DNA of 41,437 nt from Acidiphilium iwatense (lineage in GTDB: Bacteria > Pseudomonadota > Alphaproteobacteria > Acetobacterales > Acetobacteraceae). Under the pieces are notes generated by a model. It saw only the letters and a program-made list of their open reading frames with translations, did no database searches and had not been told where the DNA came from. The position numbers and the translations under genes are program-made. Positions 10,012 to 18,206 of this stretch are shown here, piece after piece (within the stretch, counting starts at the first letter, position 1; each line of letters begins with the position of its first letter). The stretch covers positions 1-41,437 of the forward strand of contig NZ_JAKGBZ010000033.1 of NCBI RefSeq assembly GCF_021556475.1, given 5' to 3'.

Positions 10012-10929
10012 GCCAGTCATTTCCAGCGCGGTTTCGATCGGCGTCGCGGCCGTGAAGCCCAGGCGATCCCGCGCGATTGTCACATCTGCGCGAAACGATC
10101 CGGCAAAACTCTGCCACAGCGCAGCCTTGCCCGCGGCACGCGCGGCCGCTCCGAGCAGGGCTGCCGGCAGCGGAACCAAAATGGTCCTGCGCCCGAGGCC
10201 GCGCGCGAGCGCGCGAATCAGGTCCGGCGTTCCAATCGGCTCGGGATGGGCGGCGATCGCCAGTTCCGGCGGATCGTCGGCGCGGATCGCGGCATCGATC
10301 AGCCCGGCGAGATCGCCGATCGCCACGAAACTGCGCGCATTGCGGATCGCACCGAACGGCAGCGGCAATCCCTTGCCGATCAGCCGTGCCAGCCGGGGGA
10401 TATTGCCCGCGCAGCCCGGCCCTACCACGGCGCAGGGCCGCACGACGACGAGTCTCGTCGCGGTTCCGGCCAGCGCCGCGCGCACCGCGATCTCGCCGCC
10501 GAGCTTGCTGTGCGCGTAGGAATCATCGGGGCGTGGCTCACTCGCCTCGGTGAACACGTCCACCCGCGTCTTGCCGAACACCGCCGCCGAGGAGACCAGT
10601 ATGAATCGCGGCACCCCGCGCGAGGCCGCGATTTCGGCGACCCTGGACGCCGCCGTCACGTTCGCCGCCGCGAGCGCCGCCGGATTCACGCCGGTCCGGT
10701 GCGCGAGTCCAGCGGCGTGAATCACCGTGCCGACCCCGCGCATCGCGTTGGCCAGCGCAGGATCGGGCGCGGCGAGATCGCTCGCATCGACCGCGCGTGC
10801 CGCACCCGGAATATCGCGCTGACGGCGCAGCGCGACCACCACTTCGATGCCCGATTCCGCCAATCGCGCGGTCACCGCCCTGCCGATGAACCCCGAGGCG
10901 CCGCTGACCAGGACAGCACGCGGGCTCAA
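9997..10929 (-). CDS. NAD-dependent epimerase/dehydratase (GalE-like)
   Basis: 310 residues, extended SDR fold: the Rossmann motif SGASGFIGRAV, then AGLAHRTG, a Ser region SSAAVFG and the catalytic YAHSK. The family interconverts or dehydrates nucleotide sugars; the substrate is not readable. The only start that fits is a TTG at 10929-10927 overlapping the glucoamylase stop (TTGA), so it is probably coupled to that gene. Third gene of the phaR-GH15-epimerase operon. UDP-glucose 4-epimerase is one possibility. Confidence 0.8.
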   Translation of the reverse strand: MSPRAVLVSGASGFIGRAVTARLAESGIEVVVALRRQRDIPGAARAVDASDLAAPDPALANAMRGVGTVIHAAGLAHRTGVNPAALAAANVTAASRVAEIAASRGVPRFILVSSAAVFGKTRVDVFTEASEPRPDDSYAHSKLGGEIAVRAALAGTATRLVVVRPCAVVGPGCAGNIPRLARLIGKGLPLPFGAIRNARSFVAIGDLAGLIDAAIRADDPPELAIAAHPEPIGTPDLIRALARGLGRRTILVPLPAALLGAAARAAGKAALWQSFAGSFRADVTIARDRLGFTAATPIETALEMTGTALR

Positions 10930-13316
10930 GCGGTGATCGCCACCGCGAAATTGCGCCTGCGCCAAGTGCCGTCCGGCCGCCGCCAGGTGAACGCCACCGA
11001 ACGCCCGGCCGGAAGCGATCCGGTAGGCAGTTCGGCGGCGTGAATGCCGAGGCCGACATCGCTGGTCGGCGTTTCCCGGATCGTTACCCAATCGTCGTCG
11101 GTCCAGCGAATCGTGCCGGGGCCGTCCAGTTCGACGCGCAGAACCTGCCCCGCCGGCATCCTGGTCCGCCGCCAGTTCTCCCGCCAGTCGCGGCAGCGCG
11201 GCTGGGTTTTCTCGACGAGGTAGCGGCGCTCCGGCTGGGGCGGCAGGTCGAACACCGCGCCGTCGCGCAGGCTGCGCAGCAGCTTCACATATTCCGCGTG
11301 CGCCCAGACCAGCGGCATCGCCGATCCGCTCGGCCGGCCGCGAAACAATTCATGCTCGGGAATGTCGTCACTGTCCCACACCTGCTCGGGCAGCAACCCA
11401 CCCTCGCTGGTGCATCCCTCGATGGTCGTTCTCAGCCGTTCGGCCTCCGCCAGATCGTCGGCGGCGATCGCGTAATGCGCCCGCTCGCCGGTCAGCAGCG
11501 GCCAGGCGCGGCCATGGCCGGTGCCGTCGAACGGCCGCCCGTCGGTGTGCTCGCCGTAGCCGTCATTGTTGTAGCGGTGCCAGACCGGACCCTGCGGCAG
11601 ATCGACGCGGGTGAGATGATCGATCACCGCGATGGTATCGCGGATGCGCGGATCGGCGGCGGCGCGCAGGCCGAATCGCACCAGCGCCAGCGCATCCGCA
11701 CCCACCAGTTCGTCGGTCGCGATGTCCGCCTCGCCCGCCGGCCGGTTGCGCACCGCGATGCGGCCATGCACCGGCGCCCCCGATAAATCGTGGTCGCCAT
11801 CCGCCGCGATCCGCAGGTAATAGCCCGCCACCCCGCATTTTCGCGCGAGATCGGTACCCGATACATAGATCCAGCTCTCGATATCGGCATTCCACGCATC
11901 CGCCGTGTCGCGCAGGAAGCCGGCGATGGCGGGTTCGCCCATCCGCTCGGCGAGATCGGCGGCGGCGAGCAATCCGGCGATTTCGACCGCGAGGGTCGCC
12001 GGGGTATAGCCGGCGTTTTCCTCCCACCGGTCCTGACCGGTCGCCGGTCCGTTGCAGACGATGAACGCCGAGGCCCGCTCGACCATCGGCCAGTATTCGG
12101 CAAGCTCGGTCTCCGGGACGGCGCCGTTGCGGAACGCAAGATCGAGCAGCAGAATCGGAAACGCCGTCTCGTCCATCTGCAATCCGCGCCAATAGGGCGA
12201 GCCGTCGAGCCAGGTATTCTGCGGCCAATGCCCGTCCGCCTCCTGGATGATGCGCAGATAATCGAGGGTGCGCCGTGCATCCTCCAGTGCCCCGCAGGCG
12301 AGCAAAGCGCCGGCGGTTTCGGCGAGATCGCGCGGCCAGACCAGATGATAGCCGCCGAGATCGTCGTCGCCCTTGCTCGCACCCCATGGGATCGACAGGC
12401 TGGCGATCGAGCCGCCCGGAAACAGCGGACTCTCGTGGCAGCGCAGCACAGCGGTGCTGACCCGGTAATAGTTGTGCGGCGTTGTCTGCTGCACCGGATC
12501 GAGCGGTTCGAGCGACTCCTGCCACGCCCGCCAGTTGGCAGCGTATTCCGTCTCGGCCCGATCGTACCCGCGTGCCAGGCTGGCGGCGGCATGGAAGGCC
12601 GCCGCCTCCGGCTTGCGGCCGAAGCCGATCGCGAGCAGCACCGGCGCGGTCGCGTCGATTTCGGCAACCAGAGCGATATTGCCGTCGGCGGCATGATCGT
12701 AGGTCTCGGCCAGATGCCCGTCGCGGCGCAGGATCTGCCAGCCATCGCTGAACCCCACGAAACCCACACTGCGCGCGCCGAACCCCGACGAACAGGCAAG
12801 CGCCAGCGAGGTGCCGTCACCGGTGGCGAACAGCATCGGCGTCCTCTTGCAGTCGCCGACCCACCCGGTATTGTGCGCCCCGCCATTAACCAGATGCGGC
12901 GCCAGCAGGACGAACAGGCGAAGCCCGGCGACCCCGTCGCCTGGGATCAGGCGGATATGCTGCAGCACGCAATCATGCATCGGATCGGAAACGATCCGCT
13001 TTTCGATGACGAAGCGCCGCTGCGTGCAGGTATTGCGGATGGTGAACAACGGCACGCCGTCCGCGACGCGGCGGGTTTCGGTAATCGTGTCGCGCTTTTC
13101 TTCGGCGAAGAAGCCGCCGGGTACGCCATCGGTGACGATCAGGCCGCAATCTCGGGTGCAGGCCTGATCGACGCGGGGGTAGTAAATCTCGTCGAGAATG
13201 CCATGGCTATGGGTGAACCAGACCGCGCAGCGCGGCGAGAGAGCGGTGCCGACCCCGTCCTTCGCGCTGGAGGTCCAGCGCGGCATCATACCGGGGAAGC
13301 CAGGGGCGTCGGTCAT
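10926..13316 (-). CDS. Glycoside hydrolase family 15 glucoamylase-like enzyme
   Basis: 796 residues, the size of bacterial glucoamylase/glucodextranase enzymes: an N-terminal beta-sandwich domain (about 1-270), an (alpha/alpha)6 catalytic domain (about 290-690) and a short C-terminal beta domain. Motifs seen are GGYHLVWPRDLAETAG near 325, WEENAGYTPATLA near 430 (general acid Glu) and LLPEQVWD near 643 (general base Glu). It should release glucose from the ends of alpha-glucans. I see no signal peptide, so it may act on internal glycogen. Its ATG overlaps the phaR stop (ATGA). Confidence 0.9.
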   Translation of the reverse strand: MTDAPGFPGMMPRWTSSAKDGVGTALSPRCAVWFTHSHGILDEIYYPRVDQACTRDCGLIVTDGVPGGFFAEEKRDTITETRRVADGVPLFTIRNTCTQRRFVIEKRIVSDPMHDCVLQHIRLIPGDGVAGLRLFVLLAPHLVNGGAHNTGWVGDCKRTPMLFATGDGTSLALACSSGFGARSVGFVGFSDGWQILRRDGHLAETYDHAADGNIALVAEIDATAPVLLAIGFGRKPEAAAFHAAASLARGYDRAETEYAANWRAWQESLEPLDPVQQTTPHNYYRVSTAVLRCHESPLFPGGSIASLSIPWGASKGDDDLGGYHLVWPRDLAETAGALLACGALEDARRTLDYLRIIQEADGHWPQNTWLDGSPYWRGLQMDETAFPILLLDLAFRNGAVPETELAEYWPMVERASAFIVCNGPATGQDRWEENAGYTPATLAVEIAGLLAAADLAERMGEPAIAGFLRDTADAWNADIESWIYVSGTDLARKCGVAGYYLRIAADGDHDLSGAPVHGRIAVRNRPAGEADIATDELVGADALALVRFGLRAAADPRIRDTIAVIDHLTRVDLPQGPVWHRYNNDGYGEHTDGRPFDGTGHGRAWPLLTGERAHYAIAADDLAEAERLRTTIEGCTSEGGLLPEQVWDSDDIPEHELFRGRPSGSAMPLVWAHAEYVKLLRSLRDGAVFDLPPQPERRYLVEKTQPRCRDWRENWRRTRMPAGQVLRVELDGPGTIRWTDDDWVTIRETPTSDVGLGIHAAELPTGSLPAGRSVAFTWRRPDGTWRRRNFAVAITA

Positions 13317-13909
13317 GCGCGCTTGACCGACTTGGTCCTGAGTGCTGCGAGTTCGGCCTGTAGCCGCTCGACCTCCTGACGGAGCGCGTCGATCTCCTCG
13401 ACCGTTTCGTCCGCCGGGGATTCGGAGGCACTGTCCGTGCGCGGGACAAAGGGGGCAAAAAGACTCATCGCCCGCTCCATCATCGCCATGTTCTGCCGGC
13501 CGATCTCTTCCATGCCGGGCGGCAGGAAACTGCCCATGGTCTGCTGCATCGCCGCGCGCATCTGTGCCTGCTGGTGGCCAAACTGCGCCATTGCGGATTC
13601 GAGATAGCGCGGCACCAGCCCCTGCAGATTGTCGCCATAGAGCCCGATCAATTGGCGCAGAAACGCGGTGGGCAGCATGGACTGGCCGACCTTGCTCTCT
13701 TCCTCGACGATGATCTGGGTCAGCACCGAGCGGGTGATGTCCTCGCCGGTCTTCGCGTCATACACCACGAAATCCCGCCCCTCCCGCACCATCTCGGACA
13801 GGGTTTCGAGGGTGATGTAGGTCGATGTTTCGGTATTATACAGACGCCGGTTCGCGTATTTTTTGACGACGATCTGCGGTGCCGCCGCCTGTTCCGGTGT
13901 CTGAGCCAT
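13313..13909 (-). CDS. phaR: Polyhydroxyalkanoate synthesis repressor PhaR
   Basis: 198 residues. The N-terminal DNA/PHA-binding domain reads VKKYANRRLYNTETSTYITL through GEDITRSVLTQIIVEEE. A PHB-accumulation regulatory segment follows (FLRQLIGLYGDNLQGLVPRYL), and the end is a coiled coil (VEEIDALRQEVERLQAELAAL). In known systems PhaR represses phasin and PHA genes and is released by binding PHA granules. The start is uncertain: ATG 13909 has AGGG at suitable spacing; ATG 13915 is two codons earlier and close to it. It heads an operon with the GH15 gene. Confidence 0.93.
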   Translation of the reverse strand: MAQTPEQAAAPQIVVKKYANRRLYNTETSTYITLETLSEMVREGRDFVVYDAKTGEDITRSVLTQIIVEEESKVGQSMLPTAFLRQLIGLYGDNLQGLVPRYLESAMAQFGHQQAQMRAAMQQTMGSFLPPGMEEIGRQNMAMMERAMSLFAPFVPRTDSASESPADETVEEIDALRQEVERLQAELAALRTKSVKRA

Positions 13910-13970
13910 GACCATTGCCCTTTCCGTGCCATGTCGGCGCCCCAATGTGTCGGAGCCGGGACACTCGCGC

Positions 13971-13996
13971 CTGCTTGCTGCGCAGCACCATGGCAG
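13971..13996. promoter_or_regulatory. TGC-rich candidate PhaR operator
   Basis: The phaR/phaC divergent region holds CTGC at 13971-13974 and 13978-13981 and GCAG at 13982-13985 and 13993-13996. Paracoccus PhaR is known to bind CTGC-N3/4-GCAG. The halves here match, but the spacings (0, 7 and 11) do not, so this is a weak operator call supported by location. Confidence 0.35.
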
Positions 13997-14103
13997 ACGC
14001 GATGCGAAATTGCTAGCATTCCGGCAACGCCTCGCCTAGCGGTAATCCCCCGATTTAGGATACAGGCGAGATCCGTGAAAAAGGCTCTTGCTCGGAATGC
14101 CGG

Positions 14104-14481
14104 ATGAAATTCGACGACCCGCCAGAACGTCACGGCCAGAACGTCGATCTCGCGGCGCTGGCACGCGACTGGATCACCCTGTGGCAGAGCGAGCTTGCCG
14201 CCATGGCGAACGACCGCGAGTTGCGCGAAGCCTGGATCGGCCTGCTCGCGCTCTGGGCCGGAGCGGCGTCTTCCGCGATCGACATCGCGCAGCGAGCCGC
14301 GCGGCATGAGCCATCCCGCGCTACCCCGAGACGATATGCCGGGACCGATGGCACGGCGCGGCCCGCGCCCGGTGGTGCTGCACCTCCTGCTAGCGGCGAT
14401 CCGGTCGAACACCTCCATCGACGCATCGCCGAACTGGAAGCACGTCTGGCCGCACTTGAGCGGGGAGGCGGCTCCGGCTGA
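14104..14481 (+). CDS. Short PhaE-like or granule-associated protein, partner of PhaC
   Basis: 125 residues, not firmly recognised. Residues 14-60 form an amphipathic helical region, LAALARDWITLWQSELAAM then LREAWIGLLALWAG, like the start of PHA synthase subunits and granule proteins. A Pro/Ala/Gly-rich linker follows, and a short coiled coil (HLHRRIAELEARLAALE) ends it. It overlaps the phaC gene by 26 bases and is divergent from phaR. Class III synthases need a PhaE subunit; this may be a reduced version. Function is inference from position and composition. The start has weak ribosome-binding context. Confidence 0.6.
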   Translation: MKFDDPPERHGQNVDLAALARDWITLWQSELAAMANDRELREAWIGLLALWAGAASSAIDIAQRAARHEPSRATPRRYAGTDGTARPAPGGAAPPASGDPVEHLHRRIAELEARLAALERGGGSG

Positions 14482-15508
14482 CGACGACTTCACCCAGGCC
14501 GTGCTGCACGAGGTGCTCGCCCAGGATCGCGCACTGATCGAGGGCGTCGCCGCCTATCGGCGCCATTCCTATCGTCGTACTCTCGCCGATCCGCCAATCC
14601 TGTGGAGCGAGGGCGAGAGCCGGCTGCTCGACTATAACGTTACCGGGGGCGGCGATGGTTCCACAATCCTGTTCGTCCCCAGCCTGGTCAATCGTGCCTA
14701 TGTGCTCGACCTCATGGAAGACGCCTCGTTCCTGCGCTTCCTCGCCGGCAACGGAGTCCGCCCCTTGCTGCTCGACTGGGGCTGGCCCGGCCCGGTCGAG
14801 CGCCAGTTCACCCTGACCGACTACATCGCCGGCAGGCTGGAACGGGTGCTCGGCACGATCGGCCAGCCGGTCGTGCTCGCGGGCTACTGCATGGGTGGGC
14901 TGCTGGCATTGGCCGCTGCCCTGCGCAGTCCCGCCCGCATCCAGGCACTCGCTTTGCTCGCCACCCCATGGGATTTTCATGCGGACAATCCCGAGGGTGC
15001 GGAAAATCTCGGCCGGAGCCTGCCGCTGCTGGAGCCCTTCATGCGGGCGACTGGCACGCTGCCGATCGATGCGCTGCAGATGCTGTTCGCGATCCTCGAT
15101 CCGTTCGGCGTCGCCGAGAAATATCGCGGCTTCGCGGCACTCGACCCGAACGGCCCGCGTGCCCGGCGTTTCGTCGCCCTGGAGGACTGGCTGAACGACG
15201 GCGTGCCGCTGGCCGCCCCGGTCGCTCGCGAAACCCTGGGCGGCTGGTATGGCGAAAACGCCCCCGCGCGCGGCCAGTGGCGTGTCGCCGGCCTGCCGGT
15301 CGATCCCACCCAATTCGACAAGCCCGCCCTGATCGCCACCCCGGCGCGCGACCGGCTGGTGCCGCCCGCCTCGGCCGCCGCGCTCGCGGCATCGATCCCG
15401 CACGCCACGGTCATCGCGCCGAATGCCGGCCATATCGGCATGGTCGCGGGCATGTCGGCCGAACTCGCCTTATGGCAGCCCTTCCTGGATTGGGTGCTCG
15501 GCCTGTAG
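14456..15508 (+). CDS. phaC: Class III-like poly(3-hydroxyalkanoate) synthase
   Basis: About 350 residues, the class III PhaC size. From a TTG at 14456, the nucleophile Cys in AGYCMGG is residue 145, Asp in PARDRLVPP is 299 and His in NAGHIGM is 326. The C-D-H order and spacing closely follow Allochromatium PhaC (149/302/331). It should polymerise 3-hydroxyacyl-CoA into cytoplasmic granules. LLDWGWPGP and DYIAG are further family blocks. No ATG fits; GTG 14501 is another option, while earlier in-frame ATGs read through the preceding gene in another frame. phaA follows. Confidence 0.85.
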   Translation: MSGEAAPADDDFTQAVLHEVLAQDRALIEGVAAYRRHSYRRTLADPPILWSEGESRLLDYNVTGGGDGSTILFVPSLVNRAYVLDLMEDASFLRFLAGNGVRPLLLDWGWPGPVERQFTLTDYIAGRLERVLGTIGQPVVLAGYCMGGLLALAAALRSPARIQALALLATPWDFHADNPEGAENLGRSLPLLEPFMRATGTLPIDALQMLFAILDPFGVAEKYRGFAALDPNGPRARRFVALEDWLNDGVPLAAPVARETLGGWYGENAPARGQWRVAGLPVDPTQFDKPALIATPARDRLVPPASAAALAASIPHATVIAPNAGHIGMVAGMSAELALWQPFLDWVLGL

Positions 15509-15562
15509 CCGCCGCACTGCAACACGGCTATGGTGGCGGAAATTACGGAGGAGGAGCAAACC

Positions 15563-16735
15563 ATGGACGACATCGTGATCGTTGCCGCCGCACGCACCCC
15601 GGTCGGCAGTTTCAACGGCGCCTTCGCCACTACCCCGGCCCATGTGCTGGGCGAGGTCGCGATCAGGGCGGCGATCGAGCGCGCCAAGCTCTCGCCCGAC
15701 GAAATCGACGAGGTCATTTTCGGCCAGGTGCTCACCGCCGGCGCGGGCCAGAACCCCGCTCGCCAGGCGGCGCGCAACGCCGGCATTCCCGATTCCACGA
15801 CCGCCTTCGGCATCAATCAGGTTTGCGGTTCGGGCTTGCGCGCGGTCGCCCTCGCGGCCCAGCAGGTGATGTCCGGCCAGAGCGACATCGTGATCGCCGG
15901 CGGCCAGGAGAGCATGTCGATGAGCCCGCATTGCGCGCATCTGCGCGCCGGCACCAAGATGGGCGACCTGAAATTCATCGACACCATGATCAAGGACGGG
16001 TTGTGGGACGCGTTCAACGGCTACCACATGGGCACCACCGCCGAGAACGTTGCGCGCGCCTATCAGATCACCCGCGAGGAACAAGACGCGCTCGCGCTGG
16101 CCTCGCAGCAGAAGGCCTCGGCGGCGCAGAAATCCGGCCGCTTCAAGGATGAGATCGCGCCCGTCACCATTGCCGGCCGCAAGGGCGACATCACCGTCGC
16201 CGACGACGAATATATCCGCCATGACTCGTCCGCCGAGACGATGGCCCGCCTCAAGCCCGCCTTTTCGAAAGACGGTACCGTCACCGCCGGCAACGCCTCT
16301 GGCATCAACGACGGCGCCGCCGCGCTCATCGTCATGTCCGCCAAGGAGGCGGCCAAACGCGGCCTCGCTCCCCTCGCCCGCATCGCGAGCTTCGCCACCG
16401 CCGGAGTCGATCCCGCGCTGATGGGCACCGGCCCGATCCCGTCTTCTCAAAAAGCGCTCGGGCGGGCCGGCTGGTCCGCCGGCGACCTCGATCTGGTCGA
16501 GGCCAACGAAGCCTTCGCCGCTCAGGCCTGCGCCGTGAACAAAGGCATGCATTTCGACCCCGCGCGGGTGAACGTGAATGGCGGCGCCATCGCCATCGGC
16601 CACCCGATCGGCGCCTCGGGTGCGCGCGTGCTGACCACCTTGCTGTTCGAAATGCAGAAGCGCGGCGCGCACAAAGGCCTCGCCACGCTCTGTATCGGCG
16701 GTGGCATGGGCGTCGCCATGTGCGTGGAGCGCTGA
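15563..16735 (+). CDS. phaA: Acetyl-CoA acetyltransferase (beta-ketothiolase)
   Basis: 390 residues. Condenses two acetyl-CoA to acetoacetyl-CoA, or reverses this. The acyl-accepting Cys is residue 88 in [10 protein letters not shown], the His is in [14 protein letters not shown], and the second Cys is in TLCIGGG. The ATG at 15563 has GGAGGAG six bases upstream, the best ribosome-binding site in this stretch. Sits between phaC and the CoA-transferase genes, so it can serve both PHB synthesis and acetoacetate breakdown. No phaB reductase is in the window. Confidence 0.95.
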   Translation: MDDIVIVAAARTPVGSFNGAFATTPAHVLGEVAIRAAIERAKLSPDEIDEVIFGQVLTAGAGQNPARQAARNAGIPDSTTAFGINQVCGSGLRAVALAAQQVMSGQSDIVIAGGQESMSMSPHCAHLRAGTKMGDLKFIDTMIKDGLWDAFNGYHMGTTAENVARAYQITREEQDALALASQQKASAAQKSGRFKDEIAPVTIAGRKGDITVADDEYIRHDSSAETMARLKPAFSKDGTVTAGNASGINDGAAALIVMSAKEAAKRGLAPLARIASFATAGVDPALMGTGPIPSSQKALGRAGWSAGDLDLVEANEAFAAQACAVNKGMHFDPARVNVNGGAIAIGHPIGASGARVLTTLLFEMQKRGAHKGLATLCIGGGMGVAMCVER

Positions 16736-16739
16736 ACCG

Positions 16740-17471
16740 ATGCGCAAGGTTTATAACAGTGCGACCGAAGCGCTCGCCGGACAGCTCCGCGACGGCATGA
16801 CCATCCTCTCCGGTGGCTTCGGCCTGTGCGGCGTTCCCATGGCTCTGATCGAGGCGATTCGCGAAAGCGGCGTGCGCGATCTCACCATCGTCTCCAACAA
16901 TGCCGGAATCGACGGCGCCGGCCTCGGGATTCTTCTGGAATCCCGGCAGGTCAAAAAGATGATCTCCTCCTATGTCGGCGAGAACGCGACCTTCGCGCGC
17001 CAATATCTTGCCGGCGAACTGGAAATCGAATTCAACCCGCAAGGCACACTCGCGGAGCGCGTCCGCGCCGGGGGCGCCGGCATTCCCGCCTTTTTCACCG
17101 CGACCGGCTTCGGCACCGCGGTCGCCGACGGTAAGGAAACCCGCGAATTCGACGGTAAACACTACGTCATGGAGCGCGGTATCATCGGCGATCTCGCCAT
17201 CGTCCATGCCTGGATGGGCGATACCGAAGGCAATCTCGTCTATCGGAAAACCGCGCGCAACTTCAACCCGATCATGGCCAGCGCCGCGAAAATCACCGTC
17301 GCCGAGGTCGAACATCTGGCCGAACCCGGCGCCATCGACGGCGATCACATCGTCACCCCCGGCATCTTTGTCAAACGCATCGTCAAGCTCGACAAGATCG
17401 ACAAACGGATCGAACAGCGCACCACCCGCCCACGGGTTTCGGTCGCGCACTCAAGCCTGGAGAAAGTGTGA
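16740..17471 (+). CDS. scoA: 3-oxoacid CoA-transferase subunit A
   Basis: 243 residues, family I CoA-transferase alpha subunit. It begins [13 protein letters not shown] and carries the glycine-rich [10 protein letters not shown] segment and the [20 protein letters not shown] block typical of succinyl-CoA:acetoacetate CoA-transferase A. With subunit B it moves CoA between succinyl-CoA and acetoacetate. The ATG lies four bases after the phaA stop, and its own TGA shares a base with the scoB ATG. Together with phaA it forms an acetoacetate and PHB mobilisation operon. Confidence 0.93.
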   Translation: MRKVYNSATEALAGQLRDGMTILSGGFGLCGVPMALIEAIRESGVRDLTIVSNNAGIDGAGLGILLESRQVKKMISSYVGENATFARQYLAGELEIEFNPQGTLAERVRAGGAGIPAFFTATGFGTAVADGKETREFDGKHYVMERGIIGDLAIVHAWMGDTEGNLVYRKTARNFNPIMASAAKITVAEVEHLAEPGAIDGDHIVTPGIFVKRIVKLDKIDKRIEQRTTRPRVSVAHSSLEKV

Positions 17472-18121
17472 TGGCGTGGTCGCGGGATCAGATGGCTGCC
17501 AGGGCGGCGCGGGAGCTGAAAGACGGATTTTACGTCAATCTCGGCATCGGGATTCCGACGCTGGTGGCAAATCATATACCAGACGGAATTTCGGTGCAGT
17601 TGCATTCCGAGAATGGGATGATGGGCATCGGCCCGTTCCCGTATGAAGGCGACGAGGATGCCGATCTGATCAATGCCGGCAAGCAGACGGTGACGGAGTT
17701 GCCGACCACGAGTTATTTCGACAGCGCGGCCTCGTTCGGCATGGTGCGTGGCGGGCACATCGACATTTCGATTCTCGGCGCCTTGCAGGTGGCGAAGAAC
17801 GGCGATCTCGCGAACTGGATGATTCCCGGCAAGATGGTCAAGGGCATGGGCGGGGCGATGGATCTGGTCGCCGGCGTGCCGCGCGTGGTGGTGCTGATGG
17901 AACACACGGCGAAGGGCGAACCCAAGATCCTGAAATCCTGCTCCTTGCCGCTGACCGGCAAGGGGGTAGTGAGCATGATCGTGACCGATCTCGCGGTATT
18001 CGAAGTGGATAAAACAAAAGCGCTGGGCCTCCGGCTGATCGACAAGCCTGATGACGTGACGGTCGAGCAGATCAGGGCAGCGACCGAGGCCGATTTCGAG
18101 GTGAGCGAGGCACTTGCCTGA
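17471..18121 (+). CDS. scoB: 3-oxoacid CoA-transferase subunit B
   Basis: 216 residues. Contains the catalytic Glu in [12 protein letters not shown], which forms the glutamyl-CoA intermediate in this family, and the GAMDLV and VVVLMEH blocks. The ATG at 17471 overlaps the scoA stop (TGATG) and has GGAG eight bases upstream. Codons here end in G, and sometimes A or T, visibly more often than in scoA, which is strongly C-ending; the switch occurs at the gene border. It is the last gene of the phaC-phaA-scoAB run. Confidence 0.94.
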   Translation: MAWSRDQMAARAARELKDGFYVNLGIGIPTLVANHIPDGISVQLHSENGMMGIGPFPYEGDEDADLINAGKQTVTELPTTSYFDSAASFGMVRGGHIDISILGALQVAKNGDLANWMIPGKMVKGMGGAMDLVAGVPRVVVLMEHTAKGEPKILKSCSLPLTGKGVVSMIVTDLAVFEVDKTKALGLRLIDKPDDVTVEQIRAATEADFEVSEALA

Positions 18122-18122
18122 T

Positions 18123-18154
18123 CGCACGGCTTCGTGATCGTGCGGCGCGCGTTT
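18123..18154 (+). terminator. Weak terminator after scoB
   Basis: A 6-bp stem CGCACG/CGTGCG (18123-18128 with 18139-18144) directly after the scoB stop, followed by a GC-rich stretch and TTTT at 18152-18155. The T-run is displaced from the stem, so termination may be partial. Confidence 0.35.
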
Positions 18155-18206
18155 TGATCGTTCGGGTTGACTATCTTCCGGTGGTGTCACAACGCCGGGA
18201 GCAATC

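Noticed and set aside
11790-13379. A 529-codon plus-strand frame antisense to the GH15 gene.
   Set aside because: No domain or start context, and the GH15 motifs on the other strand are unambiguous.
14195-14455. An ATG-initiated N-terminal extension of phaC within the PhaE-like gene.
   Set aside because: The extension reads as a shadow of the PhaE-like frame, and catalytic residue numbering fits class III PhaC only from about 14456.
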